64,000 bases of DNA, taken from NCBI GenBank assembly GCA_032191485.1, contig JAVDOI010000007.1, forward strand, positions 41,001 through 105,000, read 5' to 3'. Every line of letters begins with the position of its first letter. Within the stretch, counting starts at the first letter, position 1. Positions 58,401 to 64,000 of this stretch are shown here, piece by piece. The stretch is from Leptoclinus maculatus (Eukaryota > Chordata > Actinopteri > Perciformes > Stichaeidae). The notes under the pieces are model-generated. The model saw nothing but the letters and a program-made list of their open reading frames with translations, searched no databases and was not told where the DNA came from. Position numbers and translations under genes: made by a program.

Positions 58401-60995
58401 AAATGAATGCTATTAAAGTTTTTACCATGTGACACCCAAAACACAGTTACTCAAGTATTATATATCATATATTTTAACAATGAATCTGCTGTTTAATTTA
58501 CATACTTCAATGTAGTTGCAACTGGCAGCCCATTATCGTGTATTTATATGCTTTTTGTTGGTGAATATATTACACAAATAGTATCACAAATGAATGATAT
58601 TTATTGTTTCAACTAGTTGAAATAGAAAGAAGGGAGGATTCATGACATGGTGACTGCTGGAGGTTATTTATATTTATTCTGCTGTGATATATACAGTACA
58701 TGACAACTTGTATTTTCACAATGTATTCATTCTGGGAATAAAAACAACTAAACTTGGCTTCATCAGTACACTAGTACAGTGATTTTCAACCACTGTGCCG
58801 CGGCACACCAGTGAGCCGTGAGAGATCGCCAGGTGTGCCGTGGGAAAATGTCCAATTTCATTTAATGAGTCCAAAAAAATATTATTTAGTTGCTGCAAAT
58901 ACTTTGCCATTGTTGAGCGTCTGAGCTGCAATATAGTGGCTGGCTAAGTAATAATACTCTTCCATGCCAGTGGGTGGCAGTAGGTAGCGCAGTAATGACC
59001 GTGTTAATGTAGGACAGTAGAATGAAATGATGGGAGAGGTTGAGGTGACGAGATGAACAGATGGAGAAATATTTGAAAAGGAAAAATGCAGACTCTGAAC
59101 TGGGCCCTGGACAACATAACCCAGATGAAAAGCCTAGTAAGGATCAACACATTTAGAGACTTGTCATTACATTGTCAGCATATATCCGGCCCTCGGTACA
59201 ACGGCCCGCCAGAAAATATCAGATGTTTATCATAACTGGCCCGCCACACCACAGAGCTCCGGGACGAAACGTGGCGATGTGAGCTGGCTTTATGTTCAAC
59301 ATAACGAAGCATCTCACTGCGCTAAACCTCCAGCTTCAGGGACGGGGACGTGTGATCACAGACATGTGTGATGCAGTAAAAGTCTCCACCGCTGTGTTCC
59401 CGACTGAGCATTGTGCTGATAAACTGGGTGCACTTGGCACAGAGTTCACTCTGCAATTTGCCGACTTTGCAGCTCAGAAATTTAAATTTGAACTGCTCAG
59501 CAATCCGTTTGCAGTTGACGTGGAAAGAGCACCTGTGGAGCTGATAGACCTCCAGTGTAATGACACGCAAAGTATGACTCTGAGGGCACTGCACAGTTTC
59601 CAAGCTTCATCCCAAAACGATGCCTTAACTCCGCCTACATGCTGCTCAAACGCTCTGCATGTTTGGAAGCACATACCTGTGTGAGCAGCTTTTCTCTGTG
59701 ATGAAGATGAACACAGACCCACACAGGAGTCGTCTCACTGATGCACACCTTCACTCCATCTTGAGGGTTTCCACAGAACCTAACCCCAGATATTAATGAA
59801 CTGGCAGCCAAGAGAAGATGCCAAACATCTGGCTCTGGCACATATAATAATGTAGCCTATTTCTTTTTGCACTTTGTCCAATATCCCTTCTATCCTGTTT
59901 ATTAAATGGTGACTCTATTTGGCCCTCAACGTAGTCCCAATTTTTAGTTTTGGCCCTCTCTGAGATTGAGTTTGACACCCCTGGTATATATACTGTATTA
60001 TGATAAAAGGTGTCATTTTGTAACGTTTTTGGTTGTTGGTGTGCCGCGGGATCTTTTTAATGTAAAAAGTGTGCCGCGTCTCAGAAAAGGTTGAAAAACA
60101 CTGCTCTAGTAGACAAAATGATCTCAAGTTTCCCTGATTTTCACCCCAGCAATGGCTCGATGTGAACCTGAATTGGAATCCAGATGAGTACGGAGGCATC
60201 AGGAAGATCAGAGTCCCTTCACCCGACATATGGAAACCAGACCTGGTGCTGTACAACAAGTAAACACACACTACTCAAACTCACACACACCTATACGTCC
60301 AAATGCATCGCATGCTTCTCTCACACTCTCCCTTTGTCCCCGTCTTCCTCTTCCTCAGCGCTGACGAAGACTTTGCCATCATCCACGAAACCAAAGTCCT
60401 GTTGGAGCACACTGGGATGATAACGTGGAACCCTCCGGCCATCTTTAAGAGCTACTGCGAGATCATCGTCCTCCATTTCCCGTTGGACCTGCAGAACTGC
60501 AGCATGAAGCTGGGCACCTGGACGTACGACGGACTGCTGGTCGTCATCAACCCAGTGAGTGTGACTTATATATAATGTATATATATATATTCACAGGGTT
60601 ATGTTGACATGTCAGTGTGAAAGCTTGTGTCTGTGGTTTCAAATACTACAGATTTAGTATCCTATGACTCCTGTCATAAAACTGTAGTTTACAGCATGTA
60701 ACCCCTGAATATCTTCACCTTTAAGGCCCTTTTCTACTGCAGTGCATTACCTCCTATACTCCTCTGTCTTCTAGGACAATGATCGGCCTGACCTCAGCAA
60801 CTTCATGGAGTCTGGTGAATGGGTGCTAAAGGACTACCGGAGCTGGAAACACTGGGTTTACTACACCGTACCTCCACATCACCTACCACTTCCTGATGCT
60901 GCGTCTGCCTCTCTACTTCATCGTCAACGTCATCATTCCCTGCATGCTGTTCTCGGTCCTCACCGGACTGGTCTTCTACCTGCCCACCGACTCCG
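55476..60995 (+). CDS. chrna1: Nicotinic acetylcholine receptor alpha-1, exons 2-6, with damaged exon 6
   Basis: Exons with canonical sites and matching phases: 55476-55618 (the acceptor could also be 55482), 58195-58239, 60150-60259, 60359-60554 and 60775-60995. They encode the extracellular domain: CSEDETRLVKTLFTGYNKVV, VGLQLIQLISV, DEVNQIVTSNVRLKQ, QWLDVNLNWNPDEYGGIRKI, the loop-B region DLVLYNN, and the 13-residue Cys-loop CEIIVLHFPLDLQNC. Exon 6 begins DNDRPDLSNFMESGEWVLKD and its distal part encodes M1 (IVNVIIPCMLFSVLTGLVFY). After VYYT, at 60867/60868, about 17 bp are absent compared with the family (the codons for CCPDT and two bases of the next Pro). This removes the vicinal cysteines that define alpha subunits and shifts the frame before M1. 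A signal-peptide exon is not found. Later exons lie to the right, beyond a retrovirus inserted after exon 6. The intact exons 2-5 argue for a recent lesion or an assembly error. Confidence 0.9.
56140..57300. repeat. Irregular modular repeats in chrna1 intron
   Basis: Five diverged modules start with ACCAGGGTCA-like phrases near 56158, 56358, 56718, 57020 and 57212. Each contains CACAAGCA(GC)ACACAA and several contain CTTTAGCTAGTTCAACCAGTC and AAGATGAAGACCATG. Unit length varies from 200 to 355 bp. Family unknown. A perfect CRE palindrome TGACGTCA lies further on, at about 57566. Confidence 0.65.
57301..58190. other. Intron sequence of chrna1, nothing recognised
   Basis: Non-coding; no exon, SINE or inverted repeat identified between the modular repeats and exon 3. 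Confidence 0.4.
58769..60111 (+). mobile_element. hAT transposon with near-perfect 8-bp TSD in chrna1 intron
   Basis: The element 58777-60103 starts CAGTGATTTTCAACCACTGT followed by GCCGCGGCACAC and ends with the matching inverse GTGTGCCGCG ... GGTTGAAAAACACTG. The flanks CACTAGTA (58769-58776) and CTCTAGTA (60104-60111) agree at 7 of 8 bases. It carries a broken GTF2IRD2-like transposase. Confidence 0.85.
59292..59800 (+). pseudogene. hAT transposase C-terminal part (GTF2IRD2/ZBED-like)
   Basis: The frame from the ATG at 59292 reads MFNITKHLTALNLQLQGRGR and VITDMCDAV, then skips to FADFAAQKFKFELLSNPFAV and ELIDLQCNDT. A shifted frame continues with TYLCEQLFSVMKMN (about 59680) and LTDAHLHSILRVS, the hATC dimerisation region. 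Internal deletions and frame changes make it non-functional. Confidence 0.85.
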
Positions 60996-61238
60996 GTACG
61001 CAGACGTAGACAGAAACCTTGACGTGTGTGACTAAATAAAGTAGGTTATGAGCGTTTGTAAGTGACATGTTTACTTGTTCACATGTGTGGCACATATCAG
61101 GTAAGTATTATGAATGTGGAAACTGAGGAAAAGCTCATGAAGTCACCATTTTGGGGACACTTTCATACATGGAAAATACATGAAATCCACTGGGATGTGC
61201 TTGTACTACATGAGCTTGCTATTCTGTAACATTAGAGC

Positions 61239-62227
61239 TGTAGAAAGATCGTAGAAAAGTATGAAAGCATAAAAGTATAGCTAGTATAAACTATAACCCT
61301 TTTTATTTCTAAGTATAACCAGCACAACCTATAGCGTGTTTACACTTTTTATAACCATCATATTATAACTTGTTTTAACATATAAACTGTTTAGAGTTAG
61401 ACACTATGTGTAACCTAGTCACTCGAGCCTTATACAGTGCTTCTGGTTTTAACAGGATCAAACCAGTTACATTCTGACCCAGCCCAAGAAGAAGGAGGAC
61501 TCTGTATGAGTGACTCGTGAGCCTGAAGGAGGTTCCAGCCTGAGAGTAGAATAAAAACAGCAGAACAGAGCAGAAAGTTGAGAGAAGGGGGGAGAAAAGC
61601 CAGCAAGTGACTGGAGAGTGCCTCATTACAAACTCAGTGAAGACTGATAAAGAGGAATGATAGAATAGTTCTGATAGCCACTGTAACTGTTTCATTGAAT
61701 TGAAATTGTTGTATGTGAATCTTGTGTGAAAACCTGAAATAAAAACACAGCCTTACATTTAGTAAGTGACTGAAACCAAACAAGTATTCGGGTCCTTTAA
61801 AACAATTTAACCCTCTTCCCTGTCCACTAACCGTGCGATCCAGACGTGACGACAGAAGCTACCATTTGGATCTTAAGGTAAGTTCATTGGGTGAAGACAT
61901 TGCAGTGTTAGTCATAAATGGTGAGAATGTTCACAATAGGCAATAGTAAAGTATAGACGATGTACATAACTATTACATACCGGGTGTTAGGGTTACATCC
62001 TATTGAGAGCGCCTAGGGCATTAGCCGTAAAAGACTTTCAAAAAGACAATTAATTCCGAAATCCTAACTATTTAGCTACGGGGTGAGATAAAAGGCCTAC
62101 GGTATTGTCCCGACACCTCAAAGAGGATAACATAACCTCGCAGGCGGGACAGCCGACGGAGTGACCACCGGGTTAGGTGCGAAAGACTTCCCCGCCTAGA
62201 AACGGGGCAGGAGCCGCACACGCTACA
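61239..62227 (+). mobile_element. Endogenous retrovirus 5' LTR
   Basis: Starts TGTAG and ends CTACA (perfect 5-bp inverted ends), 989 bp, directly followed by a primer binding site. AATAAA lies at about 61738. It is nearly identical to the truncated copy at 37905-38762, so insertion is recent. It lies in the intron after chrna1 exon 6, in the gene's orientation, and could affect splicing or polyadenylation. Confidence 0.9.
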
Positions 62228-62245
62228 TGGCGCCCTGACGTGGGG
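62228..62245 (+). promoter_or_regulatory. Retroviral primer binding site (tRNA-Lys type)
   Basis: TGGCGCCCTGACGTGGGG follows the LTR CA end with no gap. It matches the 3' end of tRNA-Lys(1,2) as used by spuma- and some other retroviruses, except for an extra or changed base after TGGCGCCC. Confidence 0.85.
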
Positions 62246-62598
62246 CTCGAGTAAACATCACGAACCTCGAGTTAAACATCAAGGACCCATTTAAAAAAGT
62301 AATCACGACCTATAAAAGTCTCGTTAAAAAGGTAAGGAGTAGAAGCCTACTTAACCGATCCATCAAGTAAGAGTGTTAGACACGGGGTGATACCTGACTA
62401 ACTTTAGGATTAAGGTAAGAGTAGGGGGAACTATAACGCGCTAACTGTTCTATACTGTAGGCAATCATTATACGAATCCGTAGAATTCAACATAAAACAA
62501 GGAGAAGGGAACGGATAGAGCTCCCGTTATCTGAGGAACCATTGCCGCGAGGGTTAAACATTAGCAGGGACTAAAAAGAATGACCCAGTGATTTTAAA
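62246..62598 (+). other. Retroviral leader
   Basis: About 350 bp of untranslated leader between the primer binding site and the first open frame. It contains CGAGTAAACATCACGAACCT and several GGTAAG sequences (for example about 62331 and 62412) that could be splice donors. No open frame of note. Confidence 0.5.
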
Positions 62599-63330
62599 GT
62601 GAAGACAAAACAAAACACCCCAAAAATGATAAAAGCAGCCCCCCGAGGAGATTCGGAATCACAAAGTGAATGGTTTACTGATAGCGACACAGAAGGACCA
62701 GACACAACACCCTTTAATCTCGCTCGAATAAAACAAGCATTAGTCAGTGTAACGAACCCATTCCAAAATACCCCCAGGCCACCGTTTAGGTTGACCGAAT
62801 TAACTGGAAATCATTTACTTTTACAAGGGGATGTAAAAAATCTGACACTAGGAGAACATAATGTAGTGTTCCTAAATCCAGCTAACAGAGCCATGAGACA
62901 TGGAGCAGGAGTAGCAAAAGCCTTATCAGAGAGAGTAGGGTCAGGCTTTCAAATACATTCAGATACGCAAGCCACAGCGGCAAAAACAGCCGCAGATGGA
63001 GCAACCTTTTATTATCCAGTAAAAAGAGACAAAGAAATAATCGGTATACTCAGTGTGTGTTACTCAAAAAAAGCTCATTATAAAGGACCACTATCTGATG
63101 TGGATTACCTCACAGATATGATGGAAAAGAGCATCAGGGCAGCGCTCAGACAGGAACCCACAGTATTGAATAAATACGTTGACCAAAAAATAGTAATAGT
63201 CGCAAAAGGAAACAGCAACTATGAAGCTATAGTGAACGCTATGAAAAGACCCCCCCCCCTAGAGCTCCAGTGCTACCAAATGCCCCGCTTAATCCATATG
63301 CCCCGCCGCACCAACCGTTCGCCGGCATAA
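62599..63330 (+). CDS. Macro-domain protein at the Gag position of the endogenous retrovirus
   Basis: The frame opens at 62599 with GTG; the first ATG is at 62626-62628. After an acidic N-terminus (SESQSEWFTDSDTEG) a macro domain runs from about residue 66 to 215 of the open frame: LLQGDVKNLTLGEHNVVFLN, then PANRAMRHGAGVAKAL (the NPAN and glycine-rich ADP-ribose-binding loop), and a second loop with DGATFYYPV. Macro domains bind or hydrolyse ADP-ribose; some viruses use them against host PARPs. No standard Gag matrix motif is seen here. The frame ends after a C10 run near 63250-63260 that shifts it away from the Pro-rich continuation. Conservation of the binding loops suggests the domain was under selection until recently. 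Whether it is a Gag fusion or a separate accessory protein cannot be told from this window. Confidence 0.8.
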   Translation: MKTKQNTPKMIKAAPRGDSESQSEWFTDSDTEGPDTTPFNLARIKQALVSVTNPFQNTPRPPFRLTELTGNHLLLQGDVKNLTLGEHNVVFLNPANRAMRHGAGVAKALSERVGSGFQIHSDTQATAAKTAADGATFYYPVKRDKEIIGILSVCYSKKAHYKGPLSDVDYLTDMMEKSIRAALRQEPTVLNKYVDQKIVIVAKGNSNYEAIVNAMKRPPPLELQCYQMPRLIHMPRRTNRSPA

Positions 63331-63587
63331 ATCAAACACTAAACGATCTGCTCATAGTTAATGACTATCCTGGACACGGACAATCCGTACGACCAGAATA
63401 CCCCACGATACCGAGCCTTGAACCGGCGATCCCTTACCCGCAAAACCTAAACAGGCCAAAAATCCCACCGCCGCCACCTCCCAGAAGGCTAAGATCTCCG
63501 CTAATGCCGCACGTCCCACAGCCAAACTCGGTCCCTGACACAGACAGTTTCCCACCCCCTCCTCCACTTGAGGAAGCACAGCCCTAG
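63270..63587 (+). CDS. Proline-rich continuation of the retroviral gag region
   Basis: In the frame shifted relative to the macro-domain protein, directly after the poly-C run: NAPLNPYAPPHQPFAGINQT, later PKIPPPPPPRRLRSPL and FPPPPPLEEAQP, then TAG. Proline-rich linkers with budding motifs are usual between matrix and capsid in Gag; no canonical PPxY or P(S/T)AP is visible. Probably once continuous with the upstream frame, or reached by frameshifting. Confidence 0.6.
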   Translation: MLPNAPLNPYAPPHQPFAGINQTLNDLLIVNDYPGHGQSVRPEYPTIPSLEPAIPYPQNLNRPKIPPPPPPRRLRSPLMPHVPQPNSVPDTDSFPPPPPLEEAQP

Positions 63588-63589
63588 AT

Positions 63590-63868
63590 GTGTTCAGGTC
63601 AAAAGTAGCAGCTGCAGGTAACAATGGGTTAGACGGAAGAATAGGAAGCATAGCTAATGAAATAGCAAGTGGAGTGATAAACCTTCAACAAGGAATGAAT
63701 GTAATATGGAGTGAACAGGCCACCCTAATACAACAAGAAAAACTACTTAAAGACATACCAGGAGGGATAAATCTGGCAGATAGATGGCCACAGCTAAATC
63801 ACCAACAACAGTTAAATGAGATAATCATTTACGACAGGAGAACAATTTTGGGATGGAAAAGTAGCTAA
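63590..63868 (+). CDS. Third gag-region frame, unrecognised
   Basis: A third frame with MFRSKVAAAGNNGLDGRIGS, IANEIASGVINLQQGMNVIW and TLIQQEKLLKDIPGGINLAD, ending in TAA at about 63868. The amphipathic helical content would fit a capsid N-terminal or core-forming region, but I do not recognise a family. Sequence continues to the window end without a clear frame. Confidence 0.45.
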   Translation: MFRSKVAAAGNNGLDGRIGSIANEIASGVINLQQGMNVIWSEQATLIQQEKLLKDIPGGINLADRWPQLNHQQQLNEIIIYDRRTILGWKSS

Positions 63869-64000
63869 TCTTGTCCTTGTCGTAAAAAACTGACTGTGGA
63901 ATCCCACAGATTTACACATTTGGCTCAGGGAGCCTTAGAGCGACATGAACTCCAACCAACTGCTCCATTAGACTCCATGTTAAATCTGACCACTAATTCC

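Overview
This window is nuclear genomic DNA from a teleost fish, probably a spiny-rayed one. The evidence is split vertebrate genes with GT-AG introns, very long CA, GA and TG microsatellites, and a dense load of fish transposons (tRNA-derived SINEs, an L2-type LINE, hAT, piggyBac-like, gypsy, tyrosine-recombinase and retroviral elements). No prokaryotic gene organisation, CRISPR array or operon is present. Most long open frames here are low-complexity or transposon sequence. The host coding sequence is a few kilobases of short exons. || Host genes. (1) The 5' half of ythdc2 (RNA helicase and m6A reader) lies on the minus strand at 1-5189, with seven phase-consistent exons running off the left edge. 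(2) A small membrane receptor with two SRCR domains, one Ig domain, one transmembrane helix and a Lys-rich tail lies on the minus strand at 12061-15767. (3) Three phase-consistent exons of a gene I do not recognise lie on the minus strand at 29624-34159, with an L2 LINE in one intron. (4) Muscle nicotinic acetylcholine receptor alpha-1 (chrna1) sequence lies on the plus strand in two non-colinear parts. The terminal exon is at 37450-37578, while exons 2-6 are 18 kb downstream of it at 55476-60995. Exon 6 lacks about 17 bp that normally encode the vicinal Cys-Cys pair and is frameshifted. || Layout. 0-8 kb: ythdc2 with SINEs and small inverted-repeat transposons. 8-12 kb: a solo LTR and AT-rich sequence. 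12-16 kb: the SRCR/Ig receptor. 16-29.4 kb: two copies of an LTR-like repeat around a hAT fossil, a long-terminal-repeat MITE, a broken hAT with BED finger and hATC domains, piggyBac and L1 scraps, and giant TG and GA microsatellites. 29.6-34.2 kb: the unrecognised gene and its LINE. 34.2-49 kb: a segmental duplication (34.7-36.9 kb and 46.3-49.0 kb) flanking the orphan chrna1 exon, a truncated retroviral LTR, a gypsy 3' end and a modular tandem array with 131-bp palindromic arms. 49.3-54.8 kb: a decayed DIRS/Ngaro-like element with split direct repeats, RNase H traces and a tyrosine recombinase. 55-61 kb: the chrna1 exons with a GTF2IRD2-type hAT in an intron. 61.2 kb to the end: the 5' LTR, a tRNA-Lys-type primer binding site and the gag-side region of an endogenous retrovirus whose first open frame is a macro domain. 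|| The two parts worth most attention are the retrovirus with a macro-domain protein where Gag should begin, and the split, damaged chrna1 locus. In the latter, two nearly identical retroviral LTRs sit beside the displaced pieces.
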